Source: Cyanobacteria bacterium SBLK
Lineage (GTDB): Bacteria; Cyanobacteriota; Cyanobacteriia; Cyanobacteriales; Spirulinaceae
Length of the DNA: 64,000 nt
Assembly: GCA_017746715.1 (NCBI GenBank)
Contig: JAGHZQ010000048.1
Span: 62,001 to 126,000 of the forward strand
Direction: 5' to 3'
Shown: piece by piece, positions 50,742 to 59,768 of the stretch
How the letters are laid out: every line of letters begins with the position of its first letter
How positions within the stretch are numbered: the first letter of the stretch is position 1
The notes under the pieces: model-generated
Seen by the model: only the letters and a program-made list of their open reading frames with translations
What the model was told of the DNA's origin: nothing
Databases searched by the model: none
Program-made: the position numbers and the translations under genes

Positions 50742-53390
50742 ATGTTCATTCTTAATCGCTTAACCATAAAATCAAAAATCTTGCTAATGCTTTTAAGCGT
50801 TAGCCTCACATCCATCGGCATTATTGGCTATTTAAGTTGGAATCGCAGCCGTGCCGCCTTAACTGCAACGCTTTTCGAGCATCTGACCAGCCTGCGAACG
50901 TCCAAAGGCCATCACATTGAAGCCTATTTTGAAGATGTGAGCAATCAATTGCATCTATTCTCGGAAGACCGCGAAATTATTTCATCGATGGTTGAATTTA
51001 ATAAAGGATTTAAACGACTCAATCGCCAGCATGTTTCTGAGGAAATCAAAGATGCCGTCCAAGAGTTTTACGAAAACGAATATTTCCCCCGATTAACCGA
51101 AAATCTATCGGGAGAACCGACCTACGAGAGCTATCATCCCGATACCCAAGCTGCTGAATACTTGCAATATCACTACATTGTTACCAACGAACATCCCATC
51201 GGCGAAAAAGACCTTCTTTTTGATGCCGAAGATGGTAGCGACTATAGTGAATTTCACCGCCGACACCATCCTTTTTTCGAGGATGTAATTAAAAAATCCG
51301 GCTACGAAGATTTATTTTTAATCAATCATAAAACCGGCGATATTGTTTATTCCACCCACAAAGAAGTAGACTTCGGAACGAATATCGATACCGGCCCTTA
51401 TCGTCGCAGCAGCCTTGCCGAAGTCGTCGAAAAAGTACGCGACAATCCCGAAAAAGGAGCCATTCAAATTGCCGATTTTAAAATTTATCGTCCTTCTTTT
51501 GGCAAACCCGCCGTTTTCCTCGCGGCTCCCATTTATAATGGTCCTCATTTTATCGGGATTATTGCCGTTGAATTGGCATTAGAAAAACTCGATCGCGTCA
51601 TTTCCGACGAAGGCGACTGGGAAGGGGATGGCCTGGGAAAAACCGGAGAAGTTTATCTTGTCGGTCCCGATTTTCTCATGCGTTCCGATTCTCGTTTTGT
51701 CGTTGAAACTTCCAAGCATCTCCACCATTCTGAAGAAACCGAACATTCCCAACATTCTGAAATAGAAAAACACGCCGAAAATTCCGAAAATTCCGAAGAT
51801 TCTGATGAGTCCGAAGCCGCTGCAAGTCGCGAAGACTCTCAAGAATCCGAAAATTCCGAGAATGCTGAAAAAACCGAAAACTCTGAAACACCAAAAAGGT
51901 ATCGAGATTATTTAATGGGAGGACATCATAATTCGGAACAAACCCTCAATCTCATCGAAAATCTCGGCACGACGGTTTTATTGCAAAAAGTCGATACCGA
52001 AGCCGTTAGAGAAGCATTTGAAGGCAATGAAGGGATTCAAACCCTCAAAGGCTATCGCGGTATCGAAGTGCTCAGTTCTTATGCACCTTTAGATATTCAT
52101 TTAGAAGGCATGGAACTCGCAATCGTTGCGGAAATGGAACTCGATGAAGTCTATCGACCCATCTACAATTTACAAACTTACTTGTTGATTTCTACCGTTC
52201 TGTTAATTCTCTTCATTACCGCGATCGCGATCGCGATCGCGACTCGTTTTGTCAAACCCATCGAAACCCTCATAGAAGCCGTCGATCGCGTCAAAGATGG
52301 CGATTTCGATACGGAAGTCAAAATGGACACAGAAGATGAATTCAGCACCCTCACCACAGAATTCAATAAGATGATCGACAGCATTCGCAATCAGCGCACC
52401 CTCGTCCAACAAAAAGATCGCGAAAATGATGCCCTCTTGCTTAATATTTTACCCAATTCCATCGCCACGAGATTGAGAAAAGGAGAAGCGGAAATTGCCG
52501 ATTATCTCCCTCAAGTTGCCGTCCTCGTTGCCGAGGTTAAAGGCTTCAATTCCGGAGCATCTCAAGCGAAAGAAGTCGCTAAAACCGTCAAGATTTTAAA
52601 CGAGATCGTACAAGCCTTTGACGAAGCTGCCGATCGCTTGGACGTTGAAAAAATCAAAACCCTTGGAGAGCATTATATTGCTGCTTGCGGTGCCACCAAA
52701 CCCCACCTCGATCGCGAAAAACGCATTGCCGATTTTGCCGTTGAAATGACCCAGATCCTCCGGAAAATTAATGTTGAAAAGGATCTGTCACTCACTGTCA
52801 AAATCAGCATTCATACCGGAACGGCGATCGCGGCAATTTTGGGCAGGAAACGATTTACCTACGATGTTTGGGGAGAAGCGATCGATATTGCCGTTTCCCT
52901 CAATGAATATGCCAATCCCGATACTATTTTAGCAACCCAAGACGCCTACGAGCGCCTCAAAGATTTATATGCTTTTGAAACCGGACAAGTCCTCTCGTTT
53001 AAAGATAAAGAAGCACTCCAAACATGGGTATTGAAAAATGATACTAACACCAATCAATTTTTAACAGATTTAGCAAAACAGAATTCACCGAAACAAGAGC
53101 CGCAAACAATCCTTCCACCGACAATGAGAAGTAATGGGAACTCGGACGAGGGACGAAACTCTGCGAACAAAACACCAACTTCGCAAGCCGTTTCCTCTAG
53201 CATAACAGAATCCTCCACCAGCCCTCTTCACAAATCCGAAGAACGCTCCCCTCAAAATCCTCGCGATATGGTGCAAATTGCTTTCGACAATCCCAAACTC
53301 AAACGGCAGGAGAAATCCTCAGAATCCAAAAAATTATGGACTAAAATAACCGATCCTTTCAAACGATCGCAGAACTCCGATCGCTCTTAA
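50742..53390 (+). CDS. Cache-HAMP protein with degenerate class III cyclase domain
   Basis: An 882-residue receptor laid out like a cyanobacterial adenylate cyclase. Membrane helices near 10-32 and 478-500 enclose an extracytoplasmic dCache-like sensor, which contains a low-complexity Glu/Ser/Asn/His-rich insert (about 325-386). HAMP about 500-555 (VKPIETLIEAVDRVKDGDF), then a cyclase homology domain about 570-755 and a disordered basic tail. The catalytic pattern is changed: the first metal Asp is Glu598 (VLVAEVKGF), the second is Glu643 (TLGEHYIAAC), and the transition-state Asn/Arg segment reads GEAIDIAVSLNE instead of VNxASR. The adenine-specifying Lys (EKIKTLG) and Asp (TYDVWGE) remain. 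It is therefore a possible pseudocyclase or nucleotide sensor. It starts a plus-strand run into the MscS channel gene (29-bp gap). Confidence 0.88.
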   Translation: MFILNRLTIKSKILLMLLSVSLTSIGIIGYLSWNRSRAALTATLFEHLTSLRTSKGHHIEAYFEDVSNQLHLFSEDREIISSMVEFNKGFKRLNRQHVSEEIKDAVQEFYENEYFPRLTENLSGEPTYESYHPDTQAAEYLQYHYIVTNEHPIGEKDLLFDAEDGSDYSEFHRRHHPFFEDVIKKSGYEDLFLINHKTGDIVYSTHKEVDFGTNIDTGPYRRSSLAEVVEKVRDNPEKGAIQIADFKIYRPSFGKPAVFLAAPIYNGPHFIGIIAVELALEKLDRVISDEGDWEGDGLGKTGEVYLVGPDFLMRSDSRFVVETSKHLHHSEETEHSQHSEIEKHAENSENSEDSDESEAAASREDSQESENSENAEKTENSETPKRYRDYLMGGHHNSEQTLNLIENLGTTVLLQKVDTEAVREAFEGNEGIQTLKGYRGIEVLSSYAPLDIHLEGMELAIVAEMELDEVYRPIYNLQTYLLISTVLLILFITAIAIAIATRFVKPIETLIEAVDRVKDGDFDTEVKMDTEDEFSTLTTEFNKMIDSIRNQRTLVQQKDRENDALLLNILPNSIATRLRKGEAEIADYLPQVAVLVAEVKGFNSGASQAKEVAKTVKILNEIVQAFDEAADRLDVEKIKTLGEHYIAACGATKPHLDREKRIADFAVEMTQILRKINVEKDLSLTVKISIHTGTAIAAILGRKRFTYDVWGEAIDIAVSLNEYANPDTILATQDAYERLKDLYAFETGQVLSFKDKEALQTWVLKNDTNTNQFLTDLAKQNSPKQEPQTILPPTMRSNGNSDEGRNSANKTPTSQAVSSSITESSTSPLHKSEERSPQNPRDMVQIAFDNPKLKRQEKSSESKKLWTKITDPFKRSQNSDRS

Positions 53391-53419
53391 TCAAAGTATA
53401 TTTTGAATCTTGAATTATT

Positions 53420-54943
53420 ATGGAACAATCCGCGATCGTTTGGACATTAATTCTCGCCCTCGGCTTTCCTTTCTTCATTCTCGTCTTTGGAGAAATTATC
53501 GAAAGGTTAGAGCGACGAAATAATCCGCTTGCCAACTTTTTTCGCAAGCTGCGCCACTATGTTTTACCTTCTTTAGCCGTCTTTTTATTAATTCGACAAT
53601 TTCAACCGCAACTCTCGCAAACAACCCAAACCGAAATAATCCTGCGTCCCATTGCAACCATATTTTGGCTGGCTATTATTTATAGCACACTCTCTTTGAT
53701 TAATATTCTTTTAACGCCCAAGGAAAAAAAGCAATCTTGGCAATTTAGAATTCCAAGTTTGCTCTTTCACTCTCTGCGGATGAGCGTGATTTTAATTATC
53801 GCCGGCTATATTTTTGATGCCATTTGGGAGGTCGATCTCGGTCAATTGGCAACGGCTTTAGGGGTCGGTTCTTTGGTCATTGCTCTCGCTTTGCAAGATA
53901 CCCTCAGCAACCTCGTATCGGGGTTTCTCCTCCTTTTTGAAGCCCCTTTTAAAATTGGCGATTGGTTGCGAGTCGGGGATATTGAAGAAGGAGAAGTGTT
54001 AGAAGGAGAGGTGATCGAATTAAATTGGAGAGCCGTGCGCCTGCGAACTGCCGATCGCGATATTGTCATTATTCCTAATGGCGTTTTAGGAGGAAATATT
54101 ATTTATAATTACACCTTAATGGATCCCCTCCACGCCGAACGAGTAGAAATTACCTTTTCCTATCAAGATCCCCCCAACCAAGTCAAACAAATTCTCTATG
54201 AAACCGCGATCGCGACTGGAGGAGTTTATCGGGAGCCTCCCCCAGAAGTCAGGACAATGGCTTATGAAGAAACTTCGATTCTCTATGAAGTTAAATTCTA
54301 CGTCAAAAACTTTGACGATCGCGATGACGTGAAAGATGCCGTCACGACTCGCCTTTATTATGCAGCCAAACGCTACCATTTGAACTTCCCCGAGCAAGTT
54401 TTGGGAGAGACAATTTCTCCCCAAGAAATCCCTCGATTTTTACAGACTCTTCCCTATTGCAAATCTCTCAATCAAACGACAATTGACACTCTCGTAAAAT
54501 CGATTATTGTTAAGGATTACGGCATCGATGAATTGATTGTGAGAGAAGGGGAAATCGACGATGGCTTGTTTATTATTTGGGCGGGTATCGTACAGCTAAC
54601 CCTTTGCGATCGCGCCCGAGAAGAACGAGATGTCGCCCGCTTGGAACGCTCGGAATTCTTCGGAGAAATGGCACTATTACCGCGAGAAGTCAGCCCCGTA
54701 TCGGCAAGGGCAATTCAAGATTTAACCGTGTTGGTCATTCCTCGAGAAACTGCCATTCAACTGATTGCCAGCAATCCTCAATTCGCTTTTGAAATGACTC
54801 AATATATCGACGAACGCAGGAAAATCATTCAAACGATTGCCGGACTCGAACAAGACTGGAACGGACGACAAAATAACGCGATCGCGCCAATTTTTAGCCT
54901 TGAATCTTTGCAAAATTTTAATAATAATGGAGACGAAAGCTAA
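53420..54943 (+). CDS. MscS-family mechanosensitive channel with C-terminal cyclic-nucleotide-binding domain
   Basis: A 507-residue channel. Hydrophobic spans lie near residues 5-27, 38-60, 75-97, 115-140 and 144-180; the last is the MscS pore region (LATALGVGSLVIALALQDTLSNLVSGF) followed by the beta domain (KIGDWLRVGDI, VIIPNGVL). Residues about 370-490 form a cyclic-nucleotide-binding fold (IDDGLFIIWAGIVQL, FFGEMALLPREVSPVSARA). The phosphate-binding Arg that normally follows FGEMALL in the cassette is missing (PREVSPVSA), so cyclic nucleotide binding is uncertain. It follows the cyclase-like gene by 29 bp, and a PstS-like lipoprotein gene starts one base after its stop, an operon arrangement. 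A direct functional link to the cyclase is inferred. Confidence 0.92.
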   Translation: MEQSAIVWTLILALGFPFFILVFGEIIERLERRNNPLANFFRKLRHYVLPSLAVFLLIRQFQPQLSQTTQTEIILRPIATIFWLAIIYSTLSLINILLTPKEKKQSWQFRIPSLLFHSLRMSVILIIAGYIFDAIWEVDLGQLATALGVGSLVIALALQDTLSNLVSGFLLLFEAPFKIGDWLRVGDIEEGEVLEGEVIELNWRAVRLRTADRDIVIIPNGVLGGNIIYNYTLMDPLHAERVEITFSYQDPPNQVKQILYETAIATGGVYREPPPEVRTMAYEETSILYEVKFYVKNFDDRDDVKDAVTTRLYYAAKRYHLNFPEQVLGETISPQEIPRFLQTLPYCKSLNQTTIDTLVKSIIVKDYGIDELIVREGEIDDGLFIIWAGIVQLTLCDRAREERDVARLERSEFFGEMALLPREVSPVSARAIQDLTVLVIPRETAIQLIASNPQFAFEMTQYIDERRKIIQTIAGLEQDWNGRQNNAIAPIFSLESLQNFNNNGDES

Positions 54944-54944
54944 A

Positions 54945-56015
54945 ATGAGACACTGGAATTTTCTCTTTCTCATCTTGCTACCTATTTTAGCGATCGCCTG
55001 TCGGGCAGAGGTCGAAGAAAAGTTAGAACATATCCCTTCTGCGGAGATCGAACCCGACGAACGCAAGGAAAAAACAACATCTCAATCTGTTTCTCTAGAG
55101 CAAGATTTAACGTTATCAACAGAAAGTTTAAAGAATGAACAACCCGTCGGCAAAGTCAAATTAACCGCGATCGAACCCCTTGACATTTATGACGATTTAT
55201 TTATTGCCGGCAGTTCGAGTATTCATCCCCTCGTGCAAGCCCTTTATAATCGCTTTATTGAAGAGGGATTTTCTGGCGTTATCGAAATCGAAAGCATCAC
55301 CTCTGGGGTCGGATTTCGCTTATTTTGCGAGGGAACAACAGATATTGCCAGTGCCAGCCGTCGCATGGAAGAAAGATTCCGCCAAGAGTGCCAAAAACGC
55401 GGTTTGAATCCCATTCCTTTTCGTATTGGTACGAGTGCTGTTGTCATTATTGTCAATGCTCAAAATAATTTTGTTAATAATATTTCTTTAGAAGAATTAG
55501 CAGAGATTTTTACAGCAGAAAAATGGTCGGATGTCAATCCTAATTGGCCAGATGAAGATATTATTCGTTTTATTCCCATTGCCGAATCGGGAATTGTTGA
55601 TTTCTTTGGTGCGAGAATTTTAGCAGAAGATTTTGAGAGTTTGATCGAAGCAACCAATACCACAGAAAATGAAGATCAAAATCTCGTTGCGCGTTCGGTT
55701 GCGGTAGAACCTTATGGGGTTGCGTTTGTTTCCTACGCTTACTATAAAGCAAATTCACGAGAATTAAATCTCGTTCCCATTCAAGGAATTACTGCCAATC
55801 TCGAAACTGTTAATAGCGAACGATACCCCTTAACCCGTCCTCTTTTTCTCTATTCCGATGCCAAAATTATGCAAGAGAAACCGCAAGTCGCTGCATTTAT
55901 TAACTTTTTTCTCAGTAATGTCAATGAAGAAATTCCTAAAGTCGGTTATTTTCCTGCCACTGTAGAAGCTCTCGACGAAGCCGAACTGAATTGGCTCGAG
56001 GCAACGGAAAATTAA
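54945..56015 (+). CDS. PstS-like periplasmic substrate-binding lipoprotein (1)
   Basis: A 356-residue lipoprotein; start set at ATG 54945 because GGAGA lies ~10 bp upstream and a lipoprotein signal follows directly (MRHWNFLFLILLPILAIAC, Cys19 as the lipidated residue). After an acidic linker (about 25-80) comes a phosphate-binding-protein-like fold: IAGSSSIHPLVQALYNRFIE, TSGVGFRLFCEGTTDIASASRRM and FRIGTSAVVIIVN, with an end near NFFLSNVNEEIPKVGYFP. It resembles PstS/PBP-like-2, but the usual phosphate-contact residues cannot be checked by eye. The gene overlaps no other; MscS stops one base before. Not adjacent to any pst transporter gene, so it is probably a sensor or a scaffold for the channel. 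Confidence 0.87.
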   Translation: MRHWNFLFLILLPILAIACRAEVEEKLEHIPSAEIEPDERKEKTTSQSVSLEQDLTLSTESLKNEQPVGKVKLTAIEPLDIYDDLFIAGSSSIHPLVQALYNRFIEEGFSGVIEIESITSGVGFRLFCEGTTDIASASRRMEERFRQECQKRGLNPIPFRIGTSAVVIIVNAQNNFVNNISLEELAEIFTAEKWSDVNPNWPDEDIIRFIPIAESGIVDFFGARILAEDFESLIEATNTTENEDQNLVARSVAVEPYGVAFVSYAYYKANSRELNLVPIQGITANLETVNSERYPLTRPLFLYSDAKIMQEKPQVAAFINFFLSNVNEEIPKVGYFPATVEALDEAELNWLEATEN

Positions 56016-56042
56016 GAGACTGTTTATAAAATAAAAATTAAT

Positions 56043-56074
56043 CTTGTAGGGTGCTGTTAGTAACACCCCACAAG
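56043..56074. repeat. imperfect palindrome between the two PstS-like genes
   Basis: CTTGT (56043-56047) pairs with ACAAG (56070-56074), then GGGTG with CACCC inside; the loop region reads CTGTTAGTAA. A GGGTGCGTTAC word repeats just downstream (56083-56093), the same type seen in dispersed cyanobacterial GGGTGCGTTA repeats. It may be a remnant of a small element or a transcript hairpin within the operon. Confidence 0.55.
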
Positions 56075-56141
56075 TCTAAAATGGGTGCGTTACTTTTATT
56101 TAATATTTGCTTTACGAACAATCTCTAAGGAGAGAGCAAAA

Positions 56142-57206
56142 ATGCGTCGCCGAAATCGATTTTATTACCTTATTTTAATTGGATTCGCGATCGCTTGCAC
56201 GGATCGAGTTGAGGAAATTGCTCCCGATCCCTCTCCTTCGGAAATAACCTCCCATTCTGCCGATATTCCTTCTCTCGTTGAAGAACCGCAAGCAACTCTT
56301 TCCCCGTTTAAAGAACAAGGGAGTGGTAAAATTCGACTGCCCGAAATCAACCCGCTCGACATCAGAGAAAATTTTTCCATCGCCGGGAGTTCTACCGTAC
56401 ATCCCCTCGTACAAGTCATGTACGATCGCTTTATTGAAGAAGGCTATCAGGGAGAAGCACTTTTAGAAAATATTACCTCAAATTCAGGATTTAAACTCTT
56501 TTGCCAAACGGTCGAATCCGATATTGTTAGTGCCGATCGCCCCATTCGCGACGACGAAATGCAAGCATGTTCCCAACGCGATCGCACTCCCATTTCCTTT
56601 CGCATTGGCACCGATGCGATTGTTGTTGCCGTTCACCCAGACAATGATTTTATAGAGAATCTTTCATTTGCAGAACTGGCAGGAGTTTTTACTGCCGAAA
56701 AATGGTCGGATATCAATCCCAACTGGCCGAAAAAAACCATCGAGCGATTTATTCCCAGTCGCGACTCGGGAACCTTGAGCGTGTTTGTCGATCGCATTTT
56801 TCAAGGGCGATCGCGTGAGATTTTAAATGCTCCCAATACAACGGAAAATGATGAAGAAGAAATCCTCGCGCAATCTGTCAGTTTAGATATTTATAGCGTT
56901 AGTTTTTTTAGTTATGCTTATTACCTCGATTATGCAGAAACTTTAAAACTTATTGCAGTTGAAGGAATTCCTGCTAATCCTCAAACAGTGAAAAACGCAA
57001 ATTATCCCTTAATTCGTCCGCTTTTTCTCTATTCCGATGCCAAAATTATGCAGGAGAAATCACAAGTTTCTGACTTTATCAACTTTTTCCTCACTAATAT
57101 TAATGAAGAAATCGGCAAAGTCGGCTATTTTCCCGATAATGCAGATACTTTAGACGAAGCCGAGTCCAATTGGTTGAAAGCGATCGGGAAAAATAAAAAA
57201 AGGTAG
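56142..57206 (+). CDS. PstS-like periplasmic substrate-binding lipoprotein (2)
   Basis: A 354-residue paralogue of the preceding gene. Start set at ATG 56142, with TAAGGAGA upstream at good spacing; the signal (FYYLILIGFAIAC) ends in a lipobox Cys. Core matches the first copy: IAGSSTVHPLVQVMYDRFIE, NSGFKLFCQTVESDIVSADR, SFRIGTDAIVVAVH and FTAEKWSDINPNWP, and both end in NEEI-KVGYFP. The two share clear family likeness but have diverged, so the duplication is old. No pst permease genes are nearby. It closes the apparent operon that begins at 50742; a 250-bp gap follows. Confidence 0.87.
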   Translation: MRRRNRFYYLILIGFAIACTDRVEEIAPDPSPSEITSHSADIPSLVEEPQATLSPFKEQGSGKIRLPEINPLDIRENFSIAGSSTVHPLVQVMYDRFIEEGYQGEALLENITSNSGFKLFCQTVESDIVSADRPIRDDEMQACSQRDRTPISFRIGTDAIVVAVHPDNDFIENLSFAELAGVFTAEKWSDINPNWPKKTIERFIPSRDSGTLSVFVDRIFQGRSREILNAPNTTENDEEEILAQSVSLDIYSVSFFSYAYYLDYAETLKLIAVEGIPANPQTVKNANYPLIRPLFLYSDAKIMQEKSQVSDFINFFLTNINEEIGKVGYFPDNADTLDEAESNWLKAIGKNKKR

Positions 57207-57457
57207 TCAAGTAAGATCTTACAAAAAAATCCGGACAGCCTTTTTCTTTGCTTTCCCTTGATTTTTTTCTTTTTTGTGAAGTAAAAAAAAGAAGATAATA
57301 ACCCTCTTTTTTCACTCTGTTGATTTTTTGTTCTAAGAAACAATAAAAGAAAATTCTCTGTGTAAAGAATTATTACGAGTAAGACTTCAATTTTGAAAAA
57401 AAACTTAGAATGTTCGAGGTTCACTCTTAAGGTTAAAAATCAACAAACATTAAACTG

Positions 57458-58084
57458 ATGAATAGATTTTTCACAACAACAACCGTCATATTGGGTTTAG
57501 CCACAGGGGTAGCGATCGCAGAAGATGCTTTTGCTTTTACCATTACCGATACAGTTTCAGCCGATCGCAACCTTTATCACGACGATTGGGGACATCCTTA
57601 TACAGTGCCCAATGGAGGCAATGAACTGTTTGCTCTCGGTCGAGGAAGCGCACCGATTGCCTTTGGAAATGGATTTGCCTTTTCCTCCGGACAACAGCTC
57701 GATATTGCCGCACAAGGTTGTGTCATCGTCGGACCCGTTACGAATTGCCCCGATCCCGACGGTCAGCCTCCCACTATCTTTCGCGAACTGACTGTTTTAT
57801 CTTTAATTGGAGTCTGGAGTTCTGATGCCAATACCATTAATGCAATTAACGATCCGTTTTTCGTAGGTTCGTCTCTGGATTTAGTCGTTCCCGATTACAC
57901 GGATAGTTTATATCTATTTTTGGGTATCAATGATGGAAGTTTTGCCGAAAATCCAAGCTCCTCATTTCATACGGTGACAATATCGGGCGAGGATCCCGAA
58001 GTCGTCCCCGAACCTTCTGCCATTCTAGGAATATTGGCGTTTGGCGTTTTCGGAACTTGCTTATCTCGCAAACGTGCAGCCTAA
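57458..58084 (+). CDS. PEP-CTERM sorting-domain exported protein
   Basis: A 208-residue exported protein. N-terminal signal peptide (FTTTTVILGLATGVAIAEDAFA), a beta-rich body, and a C-terminal sorting signal: VPEPSA at 184-189, a hydrophobic helix ILGILAFGVFGTCL and a terminal basic SRKR. The family is recognised by the exosortase/PEP-CTERM system, which anchors proteins to the cell surface; no exosortase is in this window. The body has two cysteines (CVIVGPVTNC) close enough to form a disulfide. The function is not recognisable. Convergent with the minus-strand MscS gene at 58135, with a 50-bp gap. Confidence 0.88.
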   Translation: MNRFFTTTTVILGLATGVAIAEDAFAFTITDTVSADRNLYHDDWGHPYTVPNGGNELFALGRGSAPIAFGNGFAFSSGQQLDIAAQGCVIVGPVTNCPDPDGQPPTIFRELTVLSLIGVWSSDANTINAINDPFFVGSSLDLVVPDYTDSLYLFLGINDGSFAENPSSSFHTVTISGEDPEVVPEPSAILGILAFGVFGTCLSRKRAA

Positions 58085-58134
58085 TTCTAGGGGGGCGATC
58101 GCCAGCAAACCCGATCGAGTCGGGAAAAACTGCC

Positions 58135-59745
58135 TCAAGCAAGCGAATTGGTTAGCAAATAAAGCTGGCGCATTTTGCTGGCGATCGCGACCGCACTCAA
58201 TGGTTCTATTCCGGGCATTTGCATCGTCTCCACCAGATACTCTTGTTGATAGCGAGCAAACTGTTGGCTGAGGAGATCGATCGCCCGTTCGTCTCGGTTC
58301 ATGGTTTTCGCCAAAGCCGTGCGAGAAATGACTAACAATGCCGTTTCTTCCACCGCCCTCATTTTCGCGGCAACGAGGGGCTGTCCCAAAAACAAACAGG
58401 GTTCGCCAAAAAAATCTCCCGCTTGTAACTGTTCTACTGGAGCGGAGGGACGCAGGGCGAGGAATTCTTGGCGTTGTTCGGGATCGGGAATTTCCTCAGC
58501 TAAGTCCCGATAAAGCCAATAAAGCGAGGTAATCCCTCGGGCGGTTTCTCGGGTTTGGGGAAAGGCACCGGGTCCGATATAGCGAGCCAACTGACGGGCT
58601 ACTGTCTCCACGGTCTCCACCGTCAAAGGAATGCGGCGGTTTTTAGCGCGCAGGTTGAAACGGAGAAATTCTTCTTTTTCCACCGTACCGACTTCCTTGC
58701 GTTCGATTTCAATGCAGCCGGAAAGAATAATAAACATGGAGGCTTCGGGCAAGCGATCGCGATCGAAGGTTTCGCGCACGTCAAATAACAAAGAGTGAGA
58801 ATGACGCAAAAGAACCTCTCGGGTTTCCAAATGCAGGGATGCAAAGAAATCAATGGCACTCAAGCGTTGAATGCAGAGATCGCGATCGGGGACGACAGCA
58901 TCGGCAATCATTTGTTGGCGGTGCAAGGCATACCAAATGCGGCGCAAAATTTCGCGATCGGTTTGCAGGGTAGCCAAGCGGTAATCGTTGGGATAGTAGA
59001 AAATTTTATAGTTCGCCCAGAGTACCCCATCCTCCCGCTCGTATTCCCACAATTTCGTACTCACGGGATAATCGGGATTGAGATTGCCAATGGGTTCGTT
59101 GAGAATGGCAGTACAAACCGTATCGATCGCTTGTTGGGGAGGAAAGGTGGCAGGTAGAGTAAAATCGACCCCTCGTTGGACTTTTCCTCCCGAGGGAATG
59201 ACCCGGATGGAATCTGCCGAGAGAGAGCCGTTGGGAACGTGAATGAGAATGCCTTCAATGGTTTGAATGGTCGTTGCTCGCCAAGTAATCGCAACGACCA
59301 ACCCTTCTATATCGTTGAAAATCGCCGTATCGCCGATTTGAAACGGTTGGTCGATCCGCAGGGCAATACCCGAGAAAAAGTTGCCCAAAGTGGACTGCAA
59401 GGCAAAACCGATGACGACACTAAATACCGCAGAGGTCGTAAAAAGGGCTGCGACATCTTTGCCGAGGAGAAGCAGGATAGCGATCGCGTAGATGCCATAG
59501 AGGAAAAGGGCAACCACGAGACGCAATAAAGCAGACGGTTTTTTTCGTCGGGTGCGAACAAACCAAATATCGACGATAAGAAAGGAGAGAATATTAACAA
59601 GGGCGATCCCGCCGCAAACGGCAACGGCCATTTGCAGTCCGCCGAGGATGGGAGGGGAAAAAATTTCGGGATTATTGCTGGCAAAAACATATAAAAACAG
59701 CAATATTCCGGTGATGGAAATGATAATAAGAGAGAAGGCGTTCAT
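58135..59745 (-). CDS. MscS-family channel with a split cyclic-nucleotide-binding-like domain
   Basis: A 536-residue channel, related in layout but not closely in sequence to the one at 53420. Three to four helices lie in the first 130 residues; MscS core FTTSAVFSVVIGFALQSTLG then FFSGIALRIDQPFQIGDTAI and ILIHVPNGSL. The C-terminal ~230 residues read as a cyclic-nucleotide-binding-like fold in two pieces: SMFIILSGCIEIERKE and, after an ~80-residue insert, GDFFGEPCLFLGQPLVAAKMRA. The phosphate-contact Arg is again not evident. It is 23 bp downstream of the haem-type DUF3365-HAMP gene on the same strand, so they likely form one operon. Confidence 0.9.
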   Translation of the reverse strand: MNAFSLIIISITGILLFLYVFASNNPEIFSPPILGGLQMAVAVCGGIALVNILSFLIVDIWFVRTRRKKPSALLRLVVALFLYGIYAIAILLLLGKDVAALFTTSAVFSVVIGFALQSTLGNFFSGIALRIDQPFQIGDTAIFNDIEGLVVAITWRATTIQTIEGILIHVPNGSLSADSIRVIPSGGKVQRGVDFTLPATFPPQQAIDTVCTAILNEPIGNLNPDYPVSTKLWEYEREDGVLWANYKIFYYPNDYRLATLQTDREILRRIWYALHRQQMIADAVVPDRDLCIQRLSAIDFFASLHLETREVLLRHSHSLLFDVRETFDRDRLPEASMFIILSGCIEIERKEVGTVEKEEFLRFNLRAKNRRIPLTVETVETVARQLARYIGPGAFPQTRETARGITSLYWLYRDLAEEIPDPEQRQEFLALRPSAPVEQLQAGDFFGEPCLFLGQPLVAAKMRAVEETALLVISRTALAKTMNRDERAIDLLSQQFARYQQEYLVETMQMPGIEPLSAVAIASKMRQLYLLTNSLA

Positions 59746-59768
59746 TTAGGCATTCAACAAACAACAAA

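Noticed and set aside
53420..57206. Phosphate transport (pst) operon
   Set aside because: The two binding proteins are PstS-like, but there is no pstC, pstA or pstB; the neighbours are a channel and a receptor.
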